Assembly (NCBI GenBank): GCA_017504065.1
Contig: JAFVRU010000129.1
Location: forward strand, 1-5,922
Direction of reading: 5' to 3'
Source of the DNA: Clostridia bacterium
GTDB taxonomy: Bacteria > Bacillota > Clostridia > Christensenellales > Borkfalkiaceae
DNA length: 5,922 bases
Of this stretch, positions 1 through 5,919 are shown piece after piece; positions within the stretch are counted from its first letter, which is position 1, and each line of letters opens with the position of its first letter. Position numbers and translations under genes: made by a program. The notes below the pieces were generated by a model. The model made no database searches, was not told where the DNA came from, and saw only the letters and a program-made list of their open reading frames with translations.

Positions 1-36
1 GCAGATACGCCGAATAAGACCAGGAGGTGAAGAAAT
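1..36 (+). promoter_or_regulatory. rpsF translation initiation region; possible 3' end of an S6:S18 leader RNA
   Basis: The segment contains AGGAGGTGA at 22-30, a near-perfect match to the anti-Shine-Dalgarno end of 16S rRNA, six bases before the rpsF ATG. Many bacteria carry a structured leader before rpsF that binds the S6:S18 complex and represses the operon; a conserved CCG is part of that motif. A CCG is present at 9-11, just before the ribosome binding site, but the window starts too late to show the paired stems. The ribosome binding site is certain. The leader assignment is inference from gene context and one short motif. Confidence 0.35.
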
Positions 37-321
37 ATGGCAAAATACGAAATGCTCTATTTGCTCAACAACGATTTGACGGACGAAGAAAAAGAAGCGA
101 AATTCGCGAAATTCGAAAACGTCGTAAAGTCGATGGGTGGCAGCGTTACGTCCACGGACAAGTGGGGAACGAAAAAGACCGCTTACCCTATCAACTATAA
201 GAGCGAAGCTTACTACGTCCTTATGACGTTCGAAGCGGACGGAAAAGTCGTTGAAGAATTGAAGCGTATTGCGGGCATCGACGCCGACGTCGTTAGACGT
301 TTGATCACGAAGCTCAACTAA
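37..321 (+). CDS. rpsF: 30S ribosomal protein S6
   Basis: Encodes a 94-residue S6 protein, a small-subunit ribosomal component that binds the central domain of 16S rRNA as a heterodimer with S18. The length is normal for the family. The N-terminal strand (MAKYEMLYLL), the tryptophan-containing segment WGTKKTAYPI at about residues 43-52 and the following YYVLMTFEA strand are the classic S6 signature. The ATG at 37 lies six bases after a very strong AGGAGGTGA ribosome binding site, so the start is secure. It is the first gene of an rpsF-ssb-rpsR operon; the next gene begins 17 bases after its stop. Cotranscription with rpsR matches the partnership of the two products. Nothing in the sequence is unusual. 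Confidence 0.97.
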   Translation: MAKYEMLYLLNNDLTDEEKEAKFAKFENVVKSMGGSVTSTDKWGTKKTAYPINYKSEAYYVLMTFEADGKVVEELKRIAGIDADVVRRLITKLN

Positions 322-338
322 TGTAAGAGGGAAAATTT

Positions 339-758
339 ATGAACAAAGTATTTTTAATCGGAAACTTAACGAGAGATCCGGAACTTACCGAAACCGCTTC
401 GGGCGTTGCGGTATGTCATTTCGCGATTGCCGTCAATCGGAACTACGCTTCCCAAGACGGTGAACGTCAAACGGATTTCTTCAACTGCACCGCTTGGCGT
501 GGACAGGCTGAAACGATCGCCCGCTACACCAAGAAAGGCAACAAGGTTGCCGTTACGGGAAGCGTTCAACTCCGTAACTATGAAGACAACCAAGGCGTAA
601 AACGCACCGCTGTGGATATCATCGTACAGGACGTAGAATTCCTGACGCCGAAAGCAGGCGATTCGTTCGACGACGTTGCCGACGCGCCCCGTCAATCCGC
701 GCCCAAAAAGAAGCCTACGCTTCAAGCGATGGACGACGACAGCGACATTCCTTTCTGA
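339..758 (+). CDS. ssb: single-stranded DNA-binding protein
   Basis: Encodes a 139-residue SSB, which coats single-stranded DNA during replication, recombination and repair, and recruits partner enzymes through its C-terminal tail. The N-terminal OB-fold domain (about residues 1-104) opens with MNKVFLIGNLTRDPEL, the standard start of the family, and includes the DFFNCTAW segment (46-53). A short disordered linker rich in Ala, Pro and Lys follows (about 105-130). The protein ends in DDDSDIPF, the acidic tip that contacts partner proteins. A ribosome binding site (AAGAGGG, about 325-331) precedes the ATG by seven bases. The linker is short relative to many SSBs but typical of Bacillota. Its place between rpsF and rpsR is the usual chromosomal context and marks it as the main cellular SSB, not a plasmid or phage copy. 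Confidence 0.97.
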   Translation: MNKVFLIGNLTRDPELTETASGVAVCHFAIAVNRNYASQDGERQTDFFNCTAWRGQAETIARYTKKGNKVAVTGSVQLRNYEDNQGVKRTAVDIIVQDVEFLTPKAGDSFDDVADAPRQSAPKKKPTLQAMDDDSDIPF

Positions 759-799
759 TACACTCGGAAAGACATACTAATTAAAGGAGTGAAAAGACC

Positions 800-1048
800 A
801 TGGAAGAAAAAGCACCTGTAAAAAAGGTATATAAGAAAGCGCCCCGCAAAAAGGTTTGCGCATTCTGCCAAGAAAAGCTTGAAGCGATCGACTACAAAGA
901 CGTAAACCGCTTGAAGAAATTCATCACGGAAGGCGGTAAGATCCTTCCCCGCAGAATGAGCGGTACGTGCGCAGCGCACCAAAGACTTCTCGCAACGGCG
1001 ATCAAACGCGCGAGAATTACGGCTCTTCTCCCTTTCAAGGGCGAATAA
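800..1048 (+). CDS. rpsR: 30S ribosomal protein S18, zinc-ligand (C+) form
   Basis: Encodes the 82-residue S18 protein of the small ribosomal subunit, partner of S6. The core IDYKDVNRLKKFITEGGKILPRR and the C-terminal IKRARITALLPF are diagnostic. The basic N-terminal extension (residues 1-19) is short. Cys20 and Cys23 form a CxxC pair (CAFC), and Cys57 and His60 lie in GTCAAH. Together these look like a complete zinc-binding set, the C+ form, whereas the Bacillus subtilis protein as I recall it lacks most of these residues. The start at 800 is supported by AAAGGAG (783-789). A 41-base gap separates it from ssb, and I see no promoter in it, so it should be cotranscribed. An intrinsic terminator follows 16 bases after the stop. 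Confidence 0.97.
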   Translation: MEEKAPVKKVYKKAPRKKVCAFCQEKLEAIDYKDVNRLKKFITEGGKILPRRMSGTCAAHQRLLATAIKRARITALLPFKGE

Positions 1049-1064
1049 TTTGTAAACAAACCCG

Positions 1065-1099
1065 AAAACAAGCCAGCCTTACGGTTCGGCTTGTTTTTT
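1065..1099 (+). terminator. intrinsic terminator of the rpsF-ssb-rpsR operon
   Basis: AAAACAAGCC (1065-1074) pairs perfectly with GGCTTGTTTT (1088-1097), and the T run continues to 1099. The 13-base interior can pair further (AGCC with GGTT, one bulged C). It lies 16 bases after the rpsR stop and is oriented to end that operon. Confidence 0.9.
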
Positions 1100-1155
1100 C
1101 TTGCCATTCCCCCCCACTTTTTCTCGCAATCCGTCAAAAAATTTTTCTAAAGCGC

Positions 1156-1185
1156 TTGACATAATATCGTCATGCGTGCTATAAT
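1156..1185 (+). promoter_or_regulatory. sigma-A promoter of the lipoprotein gene
   Basis: A perfect -35 TTGACA (1156-1161) and a perfect -10 TATAAT (1180-1185) are separated by 18 bases. TG at 1177-1178 makes the -10 extended (TGCTATAAT). The predicted transcription start is near 1192, giving a 5' untranslated region of about 55 bases before the ATG at 1247. An eight-base palindrome AAGCGCTT (1150-1157) overlaps the -35. Confidence 0.88.
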
Positions 1186-1190
1186 AAATA

Positions 1191-1216
1191 TGTACATAGT
1201 TATTAACTACTGTACA
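1191..1216 (+). promoter_or_regulatory. dyad at the transcription start: operator or 5' mRNA hairpin
   Basis: The left arm TGTACATAGT (1191-1200) is the reverse complement of the right arm ACTA-c-TGTACA (1206-1216) apart from one unpaired C at 1210; the five-base centre is TATTA. The dyad starts within a base or so of the predicted transcription start. As DNA it could be a repressor operator that blocks initiation. As RNA it would place a 10-pair hairpin at the very 5' end of the message, a known way of protecting mRNAs from decay. The symmetry is seen directly; either function is inference. Confidence 0.5.
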
Positions 1217-1246
1217 AAAACATCACTTATTTTAAGGAGAGCTATT

Positions 1247-2440
1247 ATGAAAACCAACAAGACCAAATTGCTTACCAAAGTACTTGCTTGCACGATGGCG
1301 TTCGGGCTCGTTTTCGCGACGGGTTGCAGCAAAGGCAAGAGCGAATCCAAGCTTCATGAAGACTTCATCAATGAACTTGGCGGCGTTTCCGAAACGTATG
1401 TAGGCGCTGTTTCCGAAGCATCCTACGCGACCGCAGACGAAGCGGCTACGGCGTACGTTGAAGAAGAAATCGTCGGCGACGCAGACGTTACCGTAATCGG
1501 CGCTACGTCCAAAGGCGCGTTGACGTCGTCGGAAGTTACCGCGCTCAACTTGCCTACGGAAATTTCCGAAGGCATGCAAGAAATTGAAAAAATCGAAGTA
1601 GAATACGCTGTAGACGAAGTTTCTGCAATGGATACGTTGAACACGAATAAGACGGTTACCGTTTACGTTATCAAATACGCGAACGACTTCAAGTACTATT
1701 CGCCGTTGCCCGTAACCGGTGAAACGATCACGAAGAGTTATTATGATTCCGTTTTCGATTACGAAAAATATCAAAACTGCACCTATTCGATGGAAATGAA
1801 CGTTTCTTATGACGTTTCGATGTCTGTTCCCGGCTACGGTTCGTTTGATATGGATATGGAAATGACGATGAAACAATTCGCGAAATACGCTGACGGCAAG
1901 ATCTATTTGGAACAAACCATCACGATGACGGTTGCCGGCGATGAAATGTTGATGGAAGAAATGGGCGATATTAGCGATATGAACGAAGTCATCTATGCGT
2001 ACTTAGAAACAGTTGACGACGAAGTTGTTTGCTACGTAAAGACCGATCCCAACTCTACGGAATGGAACCCCACCGACTTGCATCAAATCGGTTTCTATGA
2101 TTTGGATGAATTGACCCCCTTCTATGATCAATATTTGAATTATACGTATTTCACCAAGACGAACTACGGTTTCGAAATCAGCGGCGAAAGAATGGAACAA
2201 TTCATTGCTGAAACGTTTGAAATGGCTGACTTGGAAGCGTATGCAGGTATGTTGGACGTTGATTTGATGGTTAAATACTACGTAAAAGAAGGCGCTTTGT
2301 CGGGTATGAGAGAAGACGGTACGGTTAGCGCAAACGTTAGCGAAAGCGGTATGTCCGTAAAAGTTAAAGGGGTTGTAGAAGCAATCGGTAAAGTTACCGA
2401 CTACGGTACGACGGTTGTTGAAAAACCTTTCACCGAATAA
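1247..2440 (+). CDS. acidic, methionine-rich lipoprotein of unknown function
   Basis: Encodes a 397-residue predicted surface lipoprotein that I cannot assign to a named family. The N-terminus has the basic region MKTNKTK, a hydrophobic segment (about 8-24) and a lipobox ending ATGC, so Cys27 should be lipidated and the mature protein anchored on the outer face of the membrane. Residues about 35-165 look like one domain that ends in a strand-rich TVTVYVIKYANDFKYYSPLP segment. Residues about 178-397 alternate strand-like stretches such as MKQFAKYADGKIYLEQTITM with acidic loops and are rich in Met, Asp, Glu and Tyr. This pattern recalls the half-barrel folds of LolA/LppX-like lipid-carrier lipoproteins, but that is only a guess. 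The start at 1247 is chosen because AAGGAGA (1234-1240) precedes it by six bases. The in-frame ATG at 1172 lies inside the promoter and cannot be transcribed. It is a single-gene unit with its own promoter and terminator. Confidence 0.88.
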   Translation: MKTNKTKLLTKVLACTMAFGLVFATGCSKGKSESKLHEDFINELGGVSETYVGAVSEASYATADEAATAYVEEEIVGDADVTVIGATSKGALTSSEVTALNLPTEISEGMQEIEKIEVEYAVDEVSAMDTLNTNKTVTVYVIKYANDFKYYSPLPVTGETITKSYYDSVFDYEKYQNCTYSMEMNVSYDVSMSVPGYGSFDMDMEMTMKQFAKYADGKIYLEQTITMTVAGDEMLMEEMGDISDMNEVIYAYLETVDDEVVCYVKTDPNSTEWNPTDLHQIGFYDLDELTPFYDQYLNYTYFTKTNYGFEISGERMEQFIAETFEMADLEAYAGMLDVDLMVKYYVKEGALSGMREDGTVSANVSESGMSVKVKGVVEAIGKVTDYGTTVVEKPFTE

Positions 2441-2455
2441 TTTATAACCGCATAG

Positions 2456-2487
2456 AAAAGGCTTACCGAAAGGTAAGCCTTTTTTTT
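2456..2487. terminator. intrinsic terminator, probably bidirectional
   Basis: AAAAGGCTTACC (2456-2467) pairs perfectly over 12 bases with GGTAAGCCTTTT (2472-2483) around a GAAA tetraloop. The T run extends to 2487 on the + strand, where it ends the lipoprotein message 16 bases after its stop. Read on the minus strand the hairpin is followed by TTTTC, and it lies 15 bases beyond the stop of the convergent dehydrogenase gene, so it probably ends both transcripts. The minus-strand T run is shorter, so termination in that direction may be weaker. Confidence 0.92.
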
Positions 2488-2501
2488 GTTATGCTTTTTT
2501 A

Positions 2502-3742
2502 TTATGCCCAATGTTCTAGTAAGTATTTTTCCGCTTCCGCGCACCACAACCCGTTGTGATTTTCCACGATCTTCGCAAGCTCGGCAAACCGTTTATCCGT
2601 TTCCCCTAAGCTTTGGAAATCGCGAATTGCCGTAAGCGGTAAAGAAATATGTGTGTATATCAATTTCTTTCCCCCGGGGATTTGGGGCAGTCGCAAGGTT
2701 GTATCGATCGCCGCGTCCATTCCCCCAACGTGCGTGATCATCACCGCGGGATCAATCCGTTTTTCTTCCAAGAACCGCACGATATCCCGCATGTCTTCGA
2801 CCGTGCTCCCGCTCGTTCCGACAACGTGGTGGCGCGCATAATGCACGTTATAGAAATTAAACTGCGCCGAGAACTGTTTATCCGTCGGACCTGCAAAGAA
2901 ATTCAAGCACCCGTCAAAGCCCAATATCCCGTCCGCAAGTTCCACAACCGCCGAAACGGGCGCGTATACGAATACGTCGTCATAGCCTTTTCCGTCGTTT
3001 AACGCAAGCAAACTTTCCCGATCGCTTGCCTTTGTAAAAATCAGTTCAATGCCGTCGTTTTTGGCTTTTTCAGGCGAGAAAATACTTTTGCCCGTTGCAA
3101 ACGCGCTTCGTCAAGATCCGTAACAACAACGCGGCTCGGCTTGATATCTCCGTGCAAAGCGCAGTCAATCGCCACTAGCCCCATCGGTCCGCAGCCCGCT
3201 AAAATTACGACGCTCCCGTCGGCTTTAATTCCCATGACGTGGTTTTGATTCTCGTCCAAATGGAAATTTGCTTTATAGCCGCGCAGCACGCAGGACGCAG
3301 GCTCGATCAACGAACCGCTGAAAAAAGCGTCGCTTTGTATTTTCATCAAATACCCGTTCTCAATGATATGCCCGTATACGGTCGAATACGTACTCACGCC
3401 GCCGATCTCTTGAAAGGAATACCCGACGGTATCCACGCCGCCAAGATACTCGAGCACAGGCGGCATTACCACTTTTTCACCGACAAAATACGCTTCTTTC
3501 CATTTCTCGCCCACTTCCACGATCTCCGCGCAAAATTCGTGCCCGATGATCACGGGATTTTCCGCGACGTTATCGGGTACGCGCATGTGCGCCGCGCCCT
3601 GCATCGCCGTTTTATACGTGGACATGCAAACGCTGTCTGAAATCACTTTAATCCGAATTTCGTCCTTTTTCAAAGGCGCAAGTTCAAATTCTTCCAACCG
3701 CAAATCGTTTTTGCCGTATAATCTTACCGCTCTTGTTTTCAT
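2502..3742 (-). pseudogene. sorE: SorE-like zinc-dependent dehydrogenase (L-sorbose-1-phosphate reductase family), interrupted by a one-base frameshift
   Basis: Intact members of this medium-chain dehydrogenase family reduce L-sorbose 1-phosphate to D-glucitol 6-phosphate with NAD(P)H, or act on related sugar phosphates. The open N-terminal part (3742 to 3041, 233 codons) holds catalytic zinc residues Cys39, His68 and Glu69 (IIGHEF), Glu147 and the Rossmann motif GCGPMG (183-188), with Asp209 after the second strand suggesting NAD preference. No cysteine cluster for a structural zinc is seen. The C-terminal part (open from 3011 to 2502 and upstream in that frame) has GKGYDDVF, NFFAGPTD and PGGKKLIYTHI. 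Rereading one A at 3086-3089 joins both parts into 413 residues with a normal junction (RAKSIFSPEKAKNDGIE). I recall this length and these motifs as typical of SorE proteins. The ATG has AAGGAG seven bases upstream (3750-3755), overlapping the aldolase stop. As written, the product stops after 14 out-of-frame residues and loses half the coenzyme domain, so it should be inactive. Confidence 0.85.
3086..3089 (-). other. frameshift site in the SorE-like gene
   Basis: On the coding strand the sequence reads cgg gca aaa gta, with four A bases. With five A bases it would read gca aaa agt att ttc tcg cct, which continues smoothly into the conserved C-terminal half. The lesion is therefore the equivalent of one missing A in a short homopolymer. 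The local bases do not form a canonical X XXY YYZ slippery heptamer, and the out-of-frame extension ends at a TGA at 3041-3043. Confidence 0.85.
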
Positions 3743-3753
3743 GACTTTACTCC

Positions 3754-4626
3754 TTAAACCCGACCGTTGCTGCCAAACGTCCGAATTTTTTGTCGAACCG
3801 TTTCTTTCATAAGCTTTCTCGCTTCTTCAAAAACAAACATAGGCCACGTCGCGGGATTGCTAATGCTATTCAGCTTATTTTTCAAACCCGTATTCAAGCC
3901 CGTTACCACGTCGGAGTAAATATTGATCTTGCAAATCCCGTTCTCGATCGCTCGCTGCATTTGATCGTCGGGCGTACCGCTCCCGCCGTGCAAAACCAAG
4001 GGAATTCCACAAGCTTTTGCGATTTCCTGCAACCGTTCTATTTGTAACGTCGGCGTTTTTTTATAAACTCCGTGCGCTGTTCCCACCGCGACCGCCAAGG
4101 CGTCTACCCCCGTTCTTTCCACGAACCGATACGCTTCTTCGGGCTCGGTCAGCGTGTCTTCGGGATCGCCGTCCCCGCTCGTTGTTGCATTCTCATTCCC
4201 GACAATGGCGTCGCCTACGTGTCCGAGCTCCGCTTCCACCGTCAGACCGTTTCCGTGCGCAAACCGCACGATCGCGGAAGTTTCTTCCGCATTTTTTTCA
4301 TACGGCAACACCGAACCGTCATACATAACCGAACTAAACCCCGCTTCCGTCGCCGCGCAAATCAACGAAAAATCCCTTGCGTGGTCAAGATGCAAACATA
4401 CGGGAACATCAAAAAACTCCGACGCGCTTTTGATCATCGCAGGAATCAGCTGCATTCCTTTCCCTTGCAGATCCCCTTCCAGCCCCATCAACAGCGCGGG
4501 TGAACGTTCTTCTTCACAAACTTCCAATACCGCGCGCATCATTTCGTAATTACTCACGTCAAAAGCGGGAATCGCATACTTCTTCGCCTTTGCGTCCGCC
4601 AACATTTCTCGCATTGTACAAAGCAT
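3754..4626 (-). CDS. class II (zinc-dependent) ketose-bisphosphate aldolase
   Basis: Encodes a 290-residue class II aldolase that reversibly cleaves a ketose 1,6-bisphosphate, such as fructose or tagatose 1,6-bisphosphate, into dihydroxyacetone phosphate and an aldehyde. The length fits the GatY/KbaY/Fba group. Visible motifs are MREMLADAKAKKYAIPAFDV at the N-terminus, HLDHA at 79-83 (catalytic Asp81, zinc ligand His82), MYDGS at 101-105, the acidic EAELGHVGD loop (131-139), GTAHG with zinc ligand His185, LHGGSG with zinc ligand His213, and the phosphate-binding KINIYSD (233-239). The start is set at 4626: AAGGAG (4637-4642) lies ten bases upstream, the protein then begins like its family, and the in-frame ATG at 4656 falls upstream of the predicted transcript start. 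It is first in a two-gene operon, 11 bases ahead of the SorE-like gene, and is divergent from a SorC-type regulator. The exact sugar cannot be told from sequence alone; its operon suggests an inducible, catabolic role rather than glycolysis. Confidence 0.93.
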   Translation of the reverse strand: MLCTMREMLADAKAKKYAIPAFDVSNYEMMRAVLEVCEEERSPALLMGLEGDLQGKGMQLIPAMIKSASEFFDVPVCLHLDHARDFSLICAATEAGFSSVMYDGSVLPYEKNAEETSAIVRFAHGNGLTVEAELGHVGDAIVGNENATTSGDGDPEDTLTEPEEAYRFVERTGVDALAVAVGTAHGVYKKTPTLQIERLQEIAKACGIPLVLHGGSGTPDDQMQRAIENGICKINIYSDVVTGLNTGLKNKLNSISNPATWPMFVFEEARKLMKETVRQKIRTFGSNGRV

Positions 4627-4656
4627 TTTTTTTCTTCTCCTTTTCAAGTTATACAC

Positions 4657-4685
4657 ATTATAGCACGGAAATTAACATTTGTCAA
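4657..4685 (-). promoter_or_regulatory. sigma-A promoter of the aldolase/dehydrogenase operon
   Basis: On the minus strand TTGACA (4685-4680) and TATAAT (4662-4657) are both perfect and separated by 17 bases. TGC before the -10 makes it extended. Transcription should start near 4650, leaving a leader of about 24 bases before the ATG at 4626. The -35 is covered by the candidate operator, so occupation of that site would block RNA polymerase. Such a near-ideal promoter implies strong expression when not repressed. Confidence 0.88.
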
Positions 4686-4694
4686 ATACATTTG
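4677..4694. promoter_or_regulatory. candidate SorC-family operator (alternating half-sites)
   Basis: Three five-base half-sites alternate in orientation: ATTTG (4677-4681), CAAAT (4683-4687) and ATTTG (4690-4694). The first two form a perfect inverted repeat around one T; the last two form another around AC. The cluster covers the -35 of the minus-strand promoter and lies about 20 bases upstream of the -35 of the regulator promoter. SorC-family proteins are usually tetramers that bind extended palindromic sites beside their own genes, which fits. The symmetry is seen; binding by the neighbouring regulator is inference. Confidence 0.45.
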
Positions 4695-4715
4695 TTATAG
4701 TTTTCGTTTATTTTG

Positions 4716-4744
4716 TTGACAGGTGAAAAAAATTTTGTTATAAT
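4716..4744 (+). promoter_or_regulatory. sigma-A promoter of the SorC-family regulator
   Basis: TTGACA (4716-4721) and TATAAT (4739-4744) are perfect, with a 17-base spacer and TG at 4736-4737 extending the -10. Transcription should start near 4751, about 24 bases before the GTG start codon. It diverges from the operon promoter; the two -35 elements are 30 bases apart, which leaves room for one shared regulatory region. Confidence 0.87.
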
Positions 4745-4774
4745 TAAGAAAAACGGAAAGGAAACGAAGGCGAC

Positions 4775-5698
4775 GTGAAAAACGAAAAGCAACTGATGGC
4801 GGAAATTGCGCTGTTGTATTATAAAAAGGGGTTGACGCAACAAGAGATTGCGGACTCACTCCGATTGACTCGACAGACCGTATCCAAGCTGCTCACGGCA
4901 GCGACAGACGAAGGGATCGTGGAAATCACGGTGCACAATCCCGAACGCGAAAAGACGGAAATGGAAGCGGCTTTTGAACAGGAACTGCATATCCGAGCCG
5001 TAATTGCCGACGTCAGTCGGAACAACGACGAACTGCGTAAGCTGAACACGATTGAAAGAGCAATCGAGTATCTAACCCCCATTTTCCAAACCGGGAATTT
5101 GCAAATCGCGGTTTCTTGGGGACGTAGCGTACAAGCCTTGATTCAACAATTTCCGAACCTGACTACTTCGGGGAATACCGTTTTTCCGCTGTTCGGCTCG
5201 ACCGAGCATGAACAACCCTATTTCCAACCGAACGAGTTGGCGCGGGAATTCGCGAGAAAATTGAGCTCGCGCGTGCAATACGCTTGGTTTCCCTATCAAC
5301 CTGATCGCACGCAGGATTTTGAATTATTCCAACGCACTTCCTATTACAAAAATATGCAAAATTCATGGTCGCGATTTGACGTTGCAATCATCGGGATCGG
5401 GAACAACACGGCAATTCGGTTGCTCAATCCCGCGCTCGCGGAAAACGGCAAGGAAAACTCCGTGATCGGCGACGTTGCGCAGCATTTCTTTACGGCAGAC
5501 GGTAAGTTGGTTGAAACGGACGCGCATACTTTGCAAATTTCCGCGGAGTGTTTAAAAGCTACGGGGGAAAAGATCGCCATAGCGTATGGGAACGACAAAG
5601 TGAACGCAATTTGGGGAGCGATCAAAGCGGGGTTTGTGGATACGTTGATCACGGACGAGTACACCGCGCGTTTGCTTCTACAAAAGACGAAACAGTAA
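4775..5698 (+). CDS. SorC-family sugar-phosphate-responsive transcriptional regulator
   Basis: Encodes a 307-residue regulator of the SorC/CggR/DeoR group, whose members bind operator DNA and respond to phosphorylated sugars. The N-terminal helix-turn-helix is at about residues 12-45 (YYKKGLTQQEIADSLRLTRQTVSKLL), with a short wing ITVHNP. The large C-terminal sugar-binding domain shows AVSWGRSV (112-119), FPLFGS (137-142), IIGIGN (205-210), GDVAQHFFTADGK (232-244) and AIWGAIKAGFVDTLITDE (278-295), all expected SorC-domain positions. The start is a GTG; a weak GAAGG (4766-4770) lies four bases upstream and AAAGGA (4757-4762) twelve. The GTG gives a normal family N-terminus, whereas the next ATG (4796) would trim the first helix. 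A weak start after a strong promoter suits a locally acting regulator made in small amounts. It diverges from the aldolase/SorE-like operon and most likely controls it and itself. Whether it represses or activates cannot be read from sequence. Confidence 0.92.
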   Translation: MKNEKQLMAEIALLYYKKGLTQQEIADSLRLTRQTVSKLLTAATDEGIVEITVHNPEREKTEMEAAFEQELHIRAVIADVSRNNDELRKLNTIERAIEYLTPIFQTGNLQIAVSWGRSVQALIQQFPNLTTSGNTVFPLFGSTEHEQPYFQPNELAREFARKLSSRVQYAWFPYQPDRTQDFELFQRTSYYKNMQNSWSRFDVAIIGIGNNTAIRLLNPALAENGKENSVIGDVAQHFFTADGKLVETDAHTLQISAECLKATGEKIAIAYGNDKVNAIWGAIKAGFVDTLITDEYTARLLLQKTKQ

Positions 5699-5803
5699 CT
5701 ATAAGCAAAGCAACGACCAAGCAGCAATCTTTACAACAACGAAAGATAGAAAGATATAGTCAAGACGTGGTCTTGTTGTTACATAGGGGATCACATTCCT
5801 TTC
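5699..5803 (+). other. untranslated stretch after the regulator gene, with a small hairpin
   Basis: No credible gene is present here. The only clear structure is CAAGAC (5761-5766) pairing with GTCTTG (5770-5775) around GTG. It is followed by TTGTT and not a T run, so it is a poor terminator. ACAACAA (5733-5739) could alternatively pair with TTGTTGT (5773-5779), giving two competing folds. The regulator transcript probably continues to the terminator at 5812-5839. Confidence 0.4.
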
Positions 5804-5811
5804 CACCACCA

Positions 5812-5839
5812 AAAAAGCACCCAAAGATGGGTGCTTTTT
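5812..5839. terminator. strong bidirectional intrinsic terminator between the regulator and the tRNA
   Basis: AAAAAGCACCCA (5812-5823) pairs perfectly with TGGGTGCTTTTT (5828-5839) around an AAGA loop. Each strand has its own T run, so it can end the regulator message on + and the tRNA precursor on minus. The symmetry extends outward, past a mismatch at 5811/5840, through CACCACC (5804-5810) with GGTGGTG (5841-5847). The outer arm includes the CCA end of the tRNA gene. Confidence 0.9.
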
Positions 5840-5842
5840 CGG

Positions 5843-5919
<77 letters not shown>

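Noticed and set aside
1109..1115. Run of seven C bases between rpsR and the lipoprotein gene as a phase-variable tract
   Set aside because: It lies outside any gene and more than 40 bases upstream of the -35, so a length change would have no evident effect.
1147..1160. Possible catabolite-responsive (cre) element: AAGCGCTT palindrome overlapping the -35 of the lipoprotein promoter
   Set aside because: The core AAGCG matches, but the flanking T, G, C and A positions of the cre consensus do not. The overlap with TTGACA explains part of the sequence.
1172..1246. Longer N-terminus of the lipoprotein starting at 1172
   Set aside because: The ATG lies in the promoter spacer, upstream of the predicted transcription start. 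The extension has no ribosome binding site and would bury the signal peptide.
1232..1915. Long minus-strand open frame opposite the lipoprotein gene
   Set aside because: It is a shadow of the coding strand: no ribosome binding site is evident, composition is rich in Phe, Arg and Val as expected from an antisense frame, and no recognisable motif is present.
3080..3092. Programmed -1 ribosomal frameshift joining the two dehydrogenase halves
   Set aside because: There is no canonical slippery heptamer, no obvious stimulatory stem was seen just downstream, and the family is not known for frameshifting. A lesion or sequencing error is simpler.
3239..3640. Plus-strand open frames opposite the dehydrogenase and aldolase genes (3239-3640, 4072-4503, 4154-4549)
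   Set aside because: The opposite strand encodes clear conserved enzymes. These frames have His/Arg- or Ser-rich antisense-like composition and no convincing start signals.
5761..5780. Hairpin CAAGAC-GTG-GTCTTG as the terminator of the regulator gene
   Set aside because: The stem is only six pairs and is followed by TTGTT and not a T run. The hairpin at 5812-5839 is far stronger.
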